Both the position numbers and the translations under genes were made by a program. Under the pieces are notes generated by a model. It made no database searches. It saw only the letters and a list, made by a program, of their open reading frames with translations, and was not told where the DNA came from. Below are positions 23,596-34,892 of a DNA stretch of 64,000 nt, in pieces. Within the stretch, counting starts at the first letter, position 1. Each line of letters starts with the position of its first letter. Location: contig OX638371.1 of assembly GCA_951812925.1 (NCBI GenBank), forward strand, positions 33,454,101 through 33,518,100, read 5' to 3'. The DNA comes from Calliopum simillimum. Lineage: Eukaryota > Arthropoda > Insecta > Diptera > Lauxaniidae.

Positions 23596-24359
23596 TTCAA
23601 ATTATTGTATTTTTTTTACTCAATAACTAACTAACTATAACTTTTTGAGGGTAAGAGATAAGTAAAGACATAGCAGAATAAAAAACAAAGTTCAAAAAAC
23701 TTCCTTTATCATGTTTTATTAAAGAATCTAGCCTTCTTTCCCCGCGTCGCTGGACACGTTTGCTTTGTTTGTTGATTCTCAATAGCTTAGAAGATAAAGA
23801 AAAAAGTGTTTATTTAGTCCGCCATGGATTTTTTCCCTCTAAATTTTCTTCGTTTTGAGTATGAAGCCTTTGGGTGACCTTCGAGAATTTTTCGGTGTCA
23901 CAGAACACGATCAGTTAAGGTTTGTTGATAGTCTTCCTCTAGTGTAATTAGATATTCTTCGTTTTGACTATGAAGCTTTCGGGTCATCTTTGAAAACCTT
24001 CGTGCATAGCATAAAAACCATCCACCATACATGAGACTTACTGATTCCCAAATTTTCAGCTCAATTGGCCAAAGCGTTTCTGAGTGATAATGCTTAACAC
24101 ACACACACACACACACAGTTATTTTTATCTGTGGGACGTTTCACGTCAACCGTGCCACCTCCGTCGCCAGAATTTGTGTGGACGGAAAATAAAGTTTTGA
24201 ATACAAAATTTTTCGTTTTTTCATTATTTTTCAAAAGCCAAGTGGCGTTTTTTAAAATTTCAATACGCCGACGTTGTAACACGCTCCGAAAGGGGGCGAA
24301 AAATAATTTTCTTTAATATTTTGGCGTAAATTTCATTAGTCGGGAGATTTAGGGGTAGT
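23596..24359. other. Unannotated DNA with a CA microsatellite
   Basis: Two diverged copies of a TTCTTCGTTTTGANTATGAA block near 23847 and 23957, and an AC dinucleotide repeat at 24097-24117. No gene recognised. Confidence 0.45.
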
Positions 24360-24690
24360 TTATCTCGAATCTGAAGTTTCACCAAAATTTTTTAAATTAA
24401 AAAATACTTTTGCTTTTTTTTTTGGAAAGACCCCCTTAAAGAGTTTTTGGCTTACGAAAAAAGTGTACAAAGCACAAAATGCTTTGAAATGTCCAAGGAA
24501 TACGTGTGAATCTTACGAAAAAAGTGTATGAGGCAAAAAAATGCTAGAATCGTCCAAGAAATACGTGGGATTTTTTTTCACAATTTTTTGGAACTTTTTT
24601 GACCAATTTTTGAAGAATTATTTAAAGTCCCAAAAACATTTTTAGCATCAGCAATTTTTTTTTTAATTTTTTTAAATAAGCTTTTTCTCT
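24360..24690. repeat. Partial relative of the 15735-19705 foldback
   Basis: Shares TTTCACCAAAATTTTTTAAA, AAAAATACTTTTG, CTTACGAAAAAAGTGTAC and CGTCCAAGAAATACGTG with the foldback interrupted by the Tigger. The arm order is partly duplicated. No complete ends seen. Confidence 0.6.
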
Positions 24691-25249
24691 GACAAATTTA
24701 ATTCTCTGCAAAAAATAGCAAAATTTTTTTCTTTTTAAATGACCCATTTAAAGATTTCCCGTAAACGTCATAGTTCGTTTCTGGCATGTTTCTTAGGGCC
24801 TAATCCATAGACTAATAAGGAAGATTATGACTATCAGATATGAGTACGCGGAGAGAAAAATATGTTCTAAAACACTAGACAACAACCAAAATGTAACATT
24901 TAACAAACTATATTTTCTAAGCTACTATAAATTGAGGTCGCTGAGTCTGAAAATCGCATTTATTTTTTTTCCTAGAGGCTGTTCTCGAGATAATCGAAAA
25001 TTTTGATTTTTGAGGTTATAGCTTATTTTTAAGAATAAATTTCATAACTTTTTTTCTTCACAGAAAGGGTATCCAAACATGCTTAATAAATAAACACTAT
25101 GTTCTTCCAAAAAAAAATTAAAATCGTCCAAAGTATACGTCCGAATTTTCTCAGACCTTTTATAACAACGTACAACAATTTATGGTTTTTTCCAAAACAA
25201 CAAGGTTCTGACAATAGATTTTGGTAAACGGGACCAAAAAAAGTTTGTA
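24691..25249. other. Unannotated AT-rich DNA
   Basis: Nothing assigned. It contains a short GAGGTCGCTGAGTCTGAAAA segment reminiscent of the repeat at 32620 and 46440. Confidence 0.35.
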
Positions 25250-25745
25250 TCTGAATTTTTTTTAGAGGGGCTCAAAATTTGCCCCCTTATGTTTAATCGG
25301 CATACTAAACTATACTATCCTTTCATCTGAGGTGTATCATGTGTTCAGAAAACTTGTAGGATATTGCGAGGAATATTTTTGTTCAAAACTGGGTCAAATT
25401 TACCCTTTTCTTACAAAACGACATAAATTACACCGAAAAATTACACAGAAATATTTGCTATAGAATTTCACTACTAGTCCCTGAATACGAAGGCCATAAA
25501 ATCGTCGAAACCGATAAAGACTTCTCACACTACATTTTTATCACACTTTTTTTAGCATTATTCTTAAGTTTTAAGCATTTCTTATCTTCCATAGTGAAAT
25601 TTTTCGTAAAATATTTTTGTAGAACATATTAACCCATTATAACCCATATTTTGAGAGAAGGGGTCAAACAGACCCACAAAAACAGGATATTATGGGTTAA
25701 TATATTTCGAAAAAATATTTTTTAAAGGCTTTTGCTATAACCTTG
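25250..25745. repeat. Foldback family P, diverged copy
   Basis: Contains GTATCATGTGTTCAG, TAGGATATTGCGAGGAATAT, ATTTGCTATAGAATTTCACT and AACCCATTATAACCC, and GGGGTCAAACAGACCC followed by TTATGGGTTAATA. The same ordered words occur at 29567-30640, 33171-33740 and 52662-52976. Confidence 0.7.
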
Positions 25746-25842
25746 GGACAACTAAATAGTTTAATCCAAACCAGGGTTTTAAAGTATTATAGTACAATAG
25801 GGTGAAAATGTCGTACGATTCAATTAGAGTACTTTTGAGATA

Positions 25843-27169
25843 GAGTAATTTAGGGTAATGTGGTTACCTTTTTCTTTTTTACCAATTTCTACCAAAGTAA
25901 TGGTAGTAGGTAAGCTTGGTCAATTTATTTGTATTAATTATTCTATTGTTTTTACTATTTGATAATTTGTATACTAAAATATTAACATTTTCAAGCGTGA
26001 GGCCAGTTAAATTGACAGTACCTAAAAATAGCTGAAAAAGAAAAGTGTCGGGTAATGTGGCTCACCCTGCCCATTTCCTAAAGAAGTACCGTTATTCGCA
26101 AATTTTTTTGACTAAAAGTCGAGTAGTAATTTTTAAGATTATATTTGCTATGAAATACCTTTATATTCTTATTAAATAATATTTTCTGGCAAGATAAATC
26201 AAATTCATACTAACATGTGAATAAGTAAGAAGGGTTATCGAATCATACGTAAAATAGTACTCCACATTACTCAAACTCGGGTATCCTACACATGCAATTA
26301 GCTTTTTAAGGTGTAATAGTAGTCAAAGTTGATATACGGTATATAATATGGGGTAGTCCACATTACCCAAATACATCACGTTTTTGAAATAATCATTGAT
26401 TATATAAAAGAAATGTAAAATCAGACTTGTTAATGCATTTTTTCTAGTGATGAGCAAAATGAGTCTTGGTCTTGCGTCTTGTTCTTGGTCTTGCTAATTT
26501 TGCGAGACCAAGACCAAGACCAAGATGCTGATATTTTTGCAAGACCAAGACCAAGACTGCTATGGTCTTGGCCTTGGTCTTGCTCACGATAATTGTCAAG
26601 ACCAAGACTGCTTTTCAGTCTTGCTAATTTATAGTTAAAAGTTGTTTCATGCCCGTTTTGAAGATAAAATCATCTTTCGATTTGAAATTTTGTATCTTAA
26701 AATCCCAACTGCTTTGGAAAAATATGGTTTTGAATACTCAATATCTCTGAAAATTTTTTCAAGACCAAGAATCAATATCAACACCAAGACCAAGATCAAG
26801 ACTCAATGTGCAAGAACAAGACCAAGACTGCTATGGTCTTGGTCTTGGTCTTGGTTTGCTCATCACTAATTTTTTCGTTGAATAATAGATCCACAATTGC
26901 ATTAGAGTTATTTGAATTTTAGAAAACTGAGTTCTGAGGAAGTAACTTAGTTATTCACCAAGTGCTACAAATAAGTCAACTTGACCTCACAGCATATGCC
27001 AAGAATTTCACACGAATAATTAGCATTATAGAAAAGCCAAAGAGCGTAAAGAATATGTTTTTCGCTTTTTATTGTGCACAAATAACCAGAATTGTTGTGC
27101 AGTCTTTAATATGAGAAATAAAAGGGTGCACCGCATTACCCGCATAGTCCACATTATCCTAAATTACTC
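25843..27169. mobile_element. TA-flanked element with repeated GGGTAATGTGG word
   Basis: The left end is TA then GAGTAATTTAGGGTAATGTG. The right end, reverse complemented, is TA then GAGTAATTTAGGATAATGTG. The TA duplication is at 25841-25842 and 27170-27171. The word GGGTAATGTGG recurs at 26050, inverted as CCACATTACTC at 26262, CCACATTACCC at 26358 and CCGCATTACCC near 27131. The 1,327 bp include a nested hAT MITE at 26445-26868. No transposase frame. A second, partial copy is at 33750-33925. Confidence 0.82.
26445..26868. mobile_element. hAT-type MITE built of GGTCTTG words, copy 1
   Basis: The ends are TAGTGATGAGCAAA and its complement TTTGCTCATCACTA (the inner bases vary slightly). They are flanked by a perfect 8-bp duplication ATTTTTTC at 26437-26444 and 26869-26876. 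The interior is largely a short tandem of GGTCTTGGTCTTG in one half and its complement CAAGACCAAGACC in the other, so it folds back repeatedly. An 8-bp duplication points to a hAT transposase acting in trans. Copy 2 is at 58688-58997 and an eroded copy at 21161. Confidence 0.92.
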
Positions 27170-27171
27170 TA

Positions 27172-28640
27172 GTAATAAAATAAAAACATTATCAAGACGA
27201 GATTTTGCATAAAATGGCTTGGTTTTTATTTTATGACGATCTCAAAAAATACTCGGAATTGATATTGAAAGCCATAGACAGTTACATGTTTTGAATTTCT
27301 CGCTGTTCTGACAGTGGTGTTTCTGTAGACTTCAAATCAGCAATATCACATTTTTTGCCAACATTTTGCCAATATGCCTGGAATTTGAATTAGGTAGCAC
27401 ATCATAAGATTATTACTTTTTTATATTGTTTTTTGGTTTTGACAAGAACAAGTAAAATTTCTTTAGCCCATTTTGTTATACAAGACTTAAAATATTAGTT
27501 CTCCCAAAGATCTAAATCCATCTTTAAACATATAACTCATTCTGAAGATTTTTTTGTTTAAATAAATTCCTCATTATTTCCAAAACTTTCATATCTTCAT
27601 TGTACTTATTTATTGCGCTTGAAATGGGCTGTGGAATGCCTTTGTATTATTTTCATTAATTATAAAGCGCACATTTTTTAGCTCCTTAAATTTAACCTAA
27701 AAATTTGCAACATTCCCTTTGCAACAAATTGACGTAACATTCAAGATAGAGAGATAAACCCCATTCGCCTTATTTGTTAGCGTTGCTAGTTGGCCCTTTT
27801 CGCAGAACATTTAATTTTTTCTTCTCATTACACCGTTCGTGCTGCTTTACTTCCTTCGTGTAGGACATTGTTAATTAGCAATTAATGAAGCGATAATGAA
27901 GCAAGATAAATGACGACAACATGTAGCTCTTCTTTCTCACAGTGATTTCCGTGCTGATGCCGCAGAGACGATGAAGAGATAAAAAACAAAAGAGATGATG
28001 TTCCAGCTTTCGCTGGTGGAGGAGCATTGCGTCGCATACCTACAAATTTTGAGTGAAGAGGTATCGGGGTATCCTTCAAGAAGCAGTGAATTTTAGAGGC
28101 AGAATAAAAATGAGAATTAAACTACATAGGTTCGGAATTGTCCTTTTACTGAACAGCAGTTTTACTTTTAAGCGAAAATTTAAAAATAAATTCAGAAATA
28201 TCATTATCAGCCTTATCATCTAAGATCTTAACGAACGTACGTTCTGAGGTAAATCTCTGAATCGCACTATAAAAAGTTTTTAGATCTCATTTGTGAAGAA
28301 ACACACTCTCCACAAACAATACAGCATACTTTTTGAGTGAATGATAGAAAATCACATCTTTCTGACAAAAGCAGTTTTAGAGCGTAGATTAGCAATTTTC
28401 TCATTTTATGAGAAAAGTAGATATATTTAGACAGTTCTGCATATCAACAATTACATTTTAAACTTGTCACGTCACTCGCATTTCTACAGATTCAAGATGC
28501 CTTCAACAAAAATTGCATTCGCTGAATTTTGAAAATATGATGGCGCGAGACCATCTTCAAAATCAATTGAAGAAAATGGACTAGTCAGACATTGAATAAA
28601 GTGAAGCTCACAAAATCCTGCTCACAATCGGGCTATATAT
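27172..28640. other. Unannotated AT-rich DNA
   Basis: No motif, repeat or gene recognised. The small minus frame at 27882-28079 is unsupported. Confidence 0.4.
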
Positions 28641-29222
28641 AAGGTTGCATAAAAAGAAAGTTTAGAAAAGTGAAAAGCGTTTAACCAAATTTATTTCATA
28701 TACATAACAAAATAACTTTATTGGGTCAAATATTTTCCATTGATATTGACCGAGAGGCAAAACCATAATACCATCCATAAAAAATTTCTGAGGTTTGAGC
28801 TCAAATAGTTCGGAGAAGTCCTTTTTGCAATCCTTTATGGAATTAAATTTTACGCCATCAAATAATTTTGCAACGAGTAAATAAATGGTAATCCAAAGGT
28901 GCAAGGTCTGGGTTGTGCGGTGGATGCATTGAAGCTTTCCAGACAAGCTCCCTCAGTTTTTGGCGGGTCACCAAAGAAGTATGTGGTCTAGCGTTGTCGT
29001 GTTGAAAGACGACACCCTTTGGATAATTCCGGACGTTTTTCCTTGAGCGTTTCATTTAACCTTGTTAATTGTTGATTGTACAGTTCGAAATTAATCCAAA
29101 AATTGTAGTACACAAGTCTTGCAATCCCACCAAATACTAAGCATAACTTTCCTTGGCGTCAGTACCGGCATTGTGACGGTTTAGGCAGGCTCAGCTCGGT
29201 TAGACCATAATCTTTTTCACAC

Positions 29223-29566
29223 ATTATTATATGTGTACGAAGTTAGCGAAACAACTTTCACGGATTGAATCGGGAATAGGCTGGGTATTTGCAGGATTTT
29301 TGCAGAGATTGAGAGAATGATTTTGTTGCGGTCGGTTTTCTTCAAAAAACCACATGTTTCGCTTACTTCATATAAAAAATTCAAACCTACTCTTGATCCC
29401 ATCTGATGAGGTTGTTTCACTAACTTCATGGGGTTTTTTGAAGAAAACGGACCGCAACAAATCATTCTCTCCGCAACAAAATCTCTGAAAAAATCCTGCA
29501 AATTCCAAGTCTATTCTAGATTCAATCCGTGAAGGTTGTTTCGTTAACTTCATACACATCATTATT
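29223..29566. mobile_element. Hairpin element inside the mariner
   Basis: The left arm contains TACGAAGTTAGCGAAACAAC, TTTCACGGATTGAATC and CGGTTTTCTTCAAAAAACC. The right arm holds the complements in reverse order: GGTTTTTTGAAGAAAACGG, then GATTCAATCCGTGAA and GTTGTTTCGTTAACTTCATA. It is nearly all stem, about 340 bp. The overlapping small minus-strand frames arise from this inverted structure. Confidence 0.8.
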
Positions 29567-30640
29567 ACACTGTGGAACAATTTCGAAATTTTTTTAAAAC
29601 ATTTTATTTTAATCGATTTTTGAAGTTTTTTAATCCACTGTATATGAAAAAACCAAATATACCGCATTCTTGTGTTAAATCGTGTATCATGTGTTCAGCA
29701 AACATATGCTGGATATTGCGGGGAATATTTTCGTAGCAAATTTTAACCCTGTTTGACCCCCACATGTGGGTCATTTTTGCCCTTTTCTTAAAAAAGTACA
29801 AAAATGACACCCAAAATAGGGAAATATTGAGTCGGTATGTACTACAGAAATATTTGCTAGTTTTTAAACACGTAAATGTCGAAATTTGAGCCCGAAACCA
29901 AAAAAATCGTTAAAATCAATTAGGACTTTTCACATTGCATATTAATTACATTCCTGACGCGCTTACCTTAAGTTTTAAGAATTTTTCGTCTTTGGCAACT
30001 CTTAGTGAAATTTTTTGTGGGATATTTTTGCAAATTTTTTTAACCCATTGTTTCTCAGTTTTAGAAAAAGAGGTCAGAAAGTCCCATAAAAACGAGATAT
30101 AATGGGTTAATGTGTTCTAGGAAACTGATCCTTGTGTGATTTCGTTATGATCTTGTGAGAACGAGTTTTGTCCAAATTGTAATTTTAGAGTTTTACAGTG
30201 GGGTGAAATTTGGAAAATATTTATTGTTAGAACTGTTTACTGATTTTAACGATTTTTTGCTTTCGGGATAAAATTTTGCTTTTTTAGTGTTCAGCAACTA
30301 GTAGTGAAATTGTATAGCAAATATTTCAGTAGTGCATACCGACTCAATATTCCCCTGTTTTAGGTGTCATTTGTATACCTTTTTAAGAAAAGGGCAGAAA
30401 TGACCCACATGTGGGGGTTGTACAGGGTTAAAATATTCTCCGCAATATCCTGCATAAGTTTGCTGAACACATGATATACCTCAGATGTAAGGATCATATA
30501 GTTAAATTCATCGATTTAACACAAGAATGCAGACTTTTTTTTTTTCATGTGCAGTGGATAAAAAAACTTCAAAAATCGATTAAAAAAAAATGTGACGTAC
30601 TGGGGAAAAACCACGAGACACGGGTATTTTTTTTTAATGT
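29567..30640. mobile_element. Foldback family P, near-complete palindrome
   Basis: AATCGATTTTTGAAGTTTTT near 29612 pairs with AAAAACTTCAAAAATCGATT near 30563. GACCCCCACATGTGGGTCAT near 29755 pairs with TGACCCACATGTGGGGGTT near 30401. GAGTCGGTATGTACTACAGA near 29830 pairs with its diverged complement near 30330. The centre is near 30095. The left arm lacks about 36 bp present in the right arm near 30480-30515. No coding potential. It sits directly beside the 29223-29566 hairpin. Confidence 0.85.
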
Positions 30641-31257
30641 CTACTTTAAGAATTTTTTGGATTTTCTCATGTGTTTTTTTTTGTGTCGAACGGTGTTATC
30701 ATTCGTTATCCATTTTTCGTCACCAGTAACTAATGTGTGCAAAAATGGTTCGAGATCATTCCGTTTCCGAGATTCACATACTGATATGCGGTCAGTTAGA
30801 TCTTTTGCATTCAGATTATGTCATGACTCCTTATGTGTCGATCTTCCTCCACCTTTTCAAGAATTTCGTCCACTTTTCGGTGAATGGTCGACCAGAGTTA
30901 GGTGCGTCTTTTGCATCAAAATTTCCAGAGCGGAGTCGATCAAACAATTTTCCAACCGTCCTTTCTAATAAAGGACCTTCCGTACAAAGTTTTCTGTAAG
31001 CCTTCGCAGCCGTATAGTGCTTTTCGAAGAAATAAAGTAAAATGTAACGAATTTTTTCCGATTCTGCACTCATTTTATTGACGTTAAAACAGTTATATAG
31101 TGAAGAAATGTTAATAGGTAAAAATTGTTTATGATTCTCAGAGATGTCAGCTACATTCAGCAATAAAGAGTTGCCGGATCGAAACAGTATTTAGTGCGTT
31201 ATCGTAGTTCAAACTTTGCTATTTCACTTTTCTGAACTTTCCCTTTTTGACAACCTA

Positions 31258-32615
31258 TATTTCGCTTTTATTTACTAGATCTTAACAGTAGACTGGGGTA
31301 AACTTTGATGGGGAGGTAGATATTGGCTCCACTTTTAATTCTCTTAAGCATCTTTTTTCAAAAATTCACACTATCGTGAATATTCGTTCGTTTTCCCTAT
31401 AAGTATCCTTCCCAATAGCTTAGATTTCAAAATATTATTCACAAATTCATTCCTTTTCGTACAAATTTAACACTATGCGTTGCATTTATAGGGTTAAAGC
31501 ATTAAATGAGGCCATCTGAAGATATAGAGGGTTGCGAATAAATATAACCGGGGAGTTTTTCTCAGACTGCAATGACAAATGTACGGCAGTCTGAGGAAAA
31601 TCCCCTGAAATGTTTATTCACAATAACACCCAAAATGAAAACGATCGGTATGACAAAAACTATATATGAATCGGAGAAATATTGGAGAGAATTGAAGGCT
31701 CTAGCTAGATCTGATATAATGGGGAAATAATGTGGAACCCTTGCGCACCGAGATGTGATATACATAGATCACAGAGGAAGAATATGATCCTAGTACGAGT
31801 ACAGTTTCGCAAAGAAATAAAGACTCGAAGACTTTGAGACGGCCGTCTTCGAGAAAATATAAGCTGAAGTTTAATAATGGAGAAGGTATTTCAGAAAGGA
31901 AAGAAACACTAATAGTTTACACAGAAAGGCTGTCAAAGGAATATAAATATATCTTCTTCATTGACGAACTAATTCAGTTGCCCCACTCTTCAATGAGTCA
32001 AAGTATAGCAGTCCAGTTACACTTCTACCTAATTCTAAACAAACCGCAAGTAATTAATTAAACCTTCAGGAAAATGCCACCTCATACTTAATTGATAATA
32101 AAAATCTTTAATCACATCAAAAATAATTTTTGTTTTTCACATTGTTTACTCTCTTAAGTGGATCTGAATTAATTTTGTTGTGGTGCGTTTTCAAGCATTT
32201 AATTTCCGCCATCTAAAACAACAACAACAACAGCAGGCGCAGCAGCACCAAACGCCCAATAAACTTCTGATCTGTATTCGGGGAGAAATTAGGAGGAGGC
32301 ATCAAAGAAATACTTGATGCGAATCACATTAAAAATTCAAGACAAACAGCGAAAAATCTCAAGTCATATTTTGCGACGAAGGAGGAATATGCTATTCGCT
32401 ACTCGTGCTGCCTTCTAGCGGTGGCATAAAATAAAGAATAAAATTTTAATTCTTAAAGATTTTGCATTTTCATATAAAAGTAAATCAACTGTGAATGTAC
32501 AATGAGTACACAAAGATAGACAATACAAACAGCAAAAGCATTGGGTTACAAAATTTTTCATTACAAATAACACTGTGCAACACGAAATTTTGTAAGAGAT
32601 CTCAATAACTTTTTT
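31258..32615. other. Unannotated DNA
   Basis: TAGACTGGGGTAAACTTTGA at 31290 may be one end of another TA-type element, but no partner was found. AACAACAACAACAACAGCAG near 32219 is an opa-type tract. No gene recognised. Confidence 0.35.
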
Positions 32616-32619
32616 TTTC

Positions 32620-32830
32620 ATTAATTTGCGGTCGCTGATTCGAAATCTGGCAACTATTTTTTTCTACCAGATCTGTGATCTGAGTAAGCCTGGCAGAAAA
32701 CGCTATTTTCAGACACATGAGGTTCATCCATTTAACTTTAGCTAACGGTTTTCTACCTTTTTTTCCAGTTGGATTATTGTCATTGTCATTGAAGTAAAGG
32801 TATTGCAAATCCATGTTAAGGACTACATCA
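32620..32830. repeat. Dispersed segment shared with 46440-46700
   Basis: GCGGTCGCTGATTCGAAATC, CTGGCAACTATTTTTTTCTA and CGCTATTTTCAGACACATGA recur in order, diverged, at 46447, 46465 and 46528. CCAGTTGGATTATTGTCAT likewise matches the later copy. Non-coding; element type unknown. Confidence 0.6.
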
Positions 32831-33170
32831 AATTTGTATGGAGATGAGATACATTTCTTTCAATGCATGAGATCTCAGACGATAACACAGGCACACAAAA
32901 CAAAAGGGCATATGCCAGAGTGGAGACCCCCCTACCTCCATGTACTTTGGGGCGCTGAGCTCAAATATCACAGCAAAAAATCGATCTGATATCCTATTTT
33001 CGCGCTAGCGTCCCCTATTTCCCACCTTGTGGGCCAAAATTTCCCTTGGTATAAACATTCGAGAATTTGTGTGTTTGTTAGATTTTCGGGTGCGCTGTAA
33101 TCAAAGAGAATTATAAAAAATTATTTCAGCCACAAAGTCTCCTATAGCATCTCCTTATAACCGCCCAGAA

Positions 33171-33740
33171 GGAGTTGAAAGTTAATTTTGTATGAAAATT
33201 AAAAATGTTAGTAATTTTATGGTTTTTCAGTGTTTTCATAAAACTTGTTGTTCCAAGGTCATAATAAAATCACGCAACAACCAATTTTTGAAACATCTTA
33301 ACCCATTATATACTGTTTTATGGGTCTTTTTACCCCTTTCTCCAAAAACTAGTGTGAAATGGGATAGTGTGTTCTACAAAAATATTGCATAGAAAATTTC
33401 ACTAGGAGTTTCAAAAGACAAAAAATGCTTCCGTAAAAAAATAGAACAAATTAGGAACACAAAACTTTCGTCGATAACCTTTTACGCATTATTCGGAAGT
33501 TTCAAGCATTTTTTTTTTGTTTTTTGCAACTCCTAGTGAAATTTTTTTTAGAATATTTTTGTGGAAAACCCATTTAACCCATTTTAACCAAGTTTTTTTG
33601 AAAAGGGGTCAAAGAGACCCATAAAACAGGATATAATGGGTTAAAATGTTTTAGAAAATTGTGTATTGCATACTGAAAAACCATAAAACTACTAACCTTT
33701 TTAACTCTCATAAAAAATTAACTTTCATTACATCATTACA
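33171..33740. mobile_element. Foldback family P, compact palindrome
   Basis: GAAAGTTAATTTTGTATGAA at 33176 pairs with TTCATACAAAATTAAC-type sequence at the right end (TCATAAAAAATTAACTTTC, to about 33728). TTTTATGGTTTTTCAGT near 33217 pairs with ACTGAAAAACCATAAAA near 33673. TTAACCCATTATA near 33299 pairs with TATAATGGGTTAA near 33632. The centre lies near 33460. Internal words are those of the copy at 29567-30640. Confidence 0.82.
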
Positions 33741-33749
33741 TACAACTTA

Positions 33750-33925
33750 TGACGTCGAATCGACTAACAAACAATATCTCTAACATGTAAAAAATATCCA
33801 TAATAGAAAAACCAATAGAATAACTAATACAAACTAGTTGACCAAACTAACCTACTACCATTACTTTGAAAGAAATTGGCAAAAAAAGAAAATGGTAACC
33901 ACATTACCCTAAGTTACTCTCTATT
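33750..33925 (-). repeat. Partial copy of the GGGTAATGTGG element
   Basis: On the minus strand this reads GAGTAACTTAGGGTAATGTG, GGTTACCATTTTCTTTTT and CAAAGTAATGGTAGTAGGTT, colinear with the first roughly 170 bp of the element at 25843. Only one end is present. Confidence 0.8.
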
Positions 33926-33929
33926 CCTG

Positions 33930-34892
33930 TTGACCTGTGTAATAAATAAATACAATAAAAATTACTTACCAAATGACATCCGCATAACAAAATCAGTCAT
34001 TTAAATCCACACCTCGCATTGAAATAAATGAAAATAGGGCAAAACCACTCTAGAAGCCTACGCTGCGGCCCACCATTATCTAGTCAGATTTGTGCACTGT
34101 TTGTAAGCCGGGCTTGTTTTACTTTTTTTGCTGAAACTAAAAAAAAAAAAAAAAAAATACGAACAAAAAGCTACTGAGCATGTTAATCCCAAACGTTTAA
34201 TCCAACCAAGCTCAGCACAGACTAGGCTCATCATCTAACTGCTGCCTGCCTGGTGTTAACCCACTTCAAGTGAGAAAAAAAGGTAATCTCTACATCAACA
34301 GCGCACAATGGAATCAACAACGACGACACTGGCACTGGCACCAGGCGGTGGCTGACTGGCAGGCAGCGCTACCTTCGCGCTGTCAAAAGATTTTCCACTT
34401 GAGAAGTGCCAAGTGAAACTTGACTTCCTTTGATTCTTCCACTTGGTTGCCTGAAAGAAAAAACCACAAAAGATGAACTCAGAATAGAACGAGCTACATA
34501 AAAGAGCAAAATATGCTAAAGAAAAACAAAAAAAGACGAAGATTCGAAGAAGTAAAAGTTAAGGCAAACAACCAGAAGCAGCAGCAACAGCGAAGGCGCA
34601 CAACACAATTCGCGCCGCACAGTATCGCATCGCATTGGCATCGGCATCAGTTTAATTAAATCAACAGCTAATTAATGTTAACGTATTCATAAACAGGTCA
34701 AAACCAAAGGAGCAACAACAACAACAGCAACTATCAGTACTTGGTTATGAAGTGCTGCCATTAAAAGGGGCAGAACACTTTTGAATTTCATTACCGAAGT
34801 ATGAAGTTGATTTCGGTATTTGGAATCCGAAATGTAAAAACTTTAAAGGAAATTATTTGGCGGATATTGGAAAAAAGGGGAAATAATTTGTA
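33930..34892. other. Unannotated, partly higher-complexity DNA
   Basis: 34290-34770 is less AT-rich and contains CACTGGCACTGGCACCAGG, CATCGCATTGGCATCGGCAT and several CAACAACAACAACAGC tracts. It could be unique host DNA (regulatory region or untranslated exon), but no frame or motif proves it. There is a run of about 19 A at 34139-34157. Confidence 0.35.

Larger units (their letters stand above)
28662..31073 (-). pseudogene. mariner transposase relic (DD34D)
   Basis: The start codon at 31073-31071 begins MSAESEKIRYILLYFFEKHY, followed by KLFDRLRSGNFDAKDAPNSG, the mariner N-terminal helix-turn-helix region and the linker before GRP. Downstream on the minus strand, LVTGDEKWITNDN near 30735 holds the first catalytic D. 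After the insertion it resumes near 29205 with RKVMLSIWWDC, then VVFQHDNARPHTSLVTRQ (second D) and NPDLAPLDYHLF (third D). There are 34 residues between the second and third D, the classical DD34D mariner signature. FDGVKFNSIKDCKK and QKFFMDGIMVLP complete the C-terminus. Several stops and frameshifts plus the insertion mean no protein can be made. Confidence 0.92.
28642..31256 (-). mobile_element. Decayed mariner element split by hairpin insertions
   Basis: The left end TA-AGGTTGCATAAAAAGAAAG and the reverse-complemented right end TA-GGTTGTCAAAAAGGGAAAG both continue into a TTNAGAAAAGTG block, giving mariner-like inverted ends of about 30 bp with one indel. TA flanks both sides. The transposase relic runs right to left and is interrupted between about 30650 and 29215 by two non-mariner inverted repeats. 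Without that insert the element would be about 1.2-1.3 kb, the usual mariner size. Confidence 0.88.

Noticed and set aside
29217..29810. Minus-strand frames of 68-99 aa as mariner pieces
   Set aside because: They lie inside the inserted hairpin and palindrome and lack mariner motifs; the mariner blocks stop near 30650 and resume near 29215.
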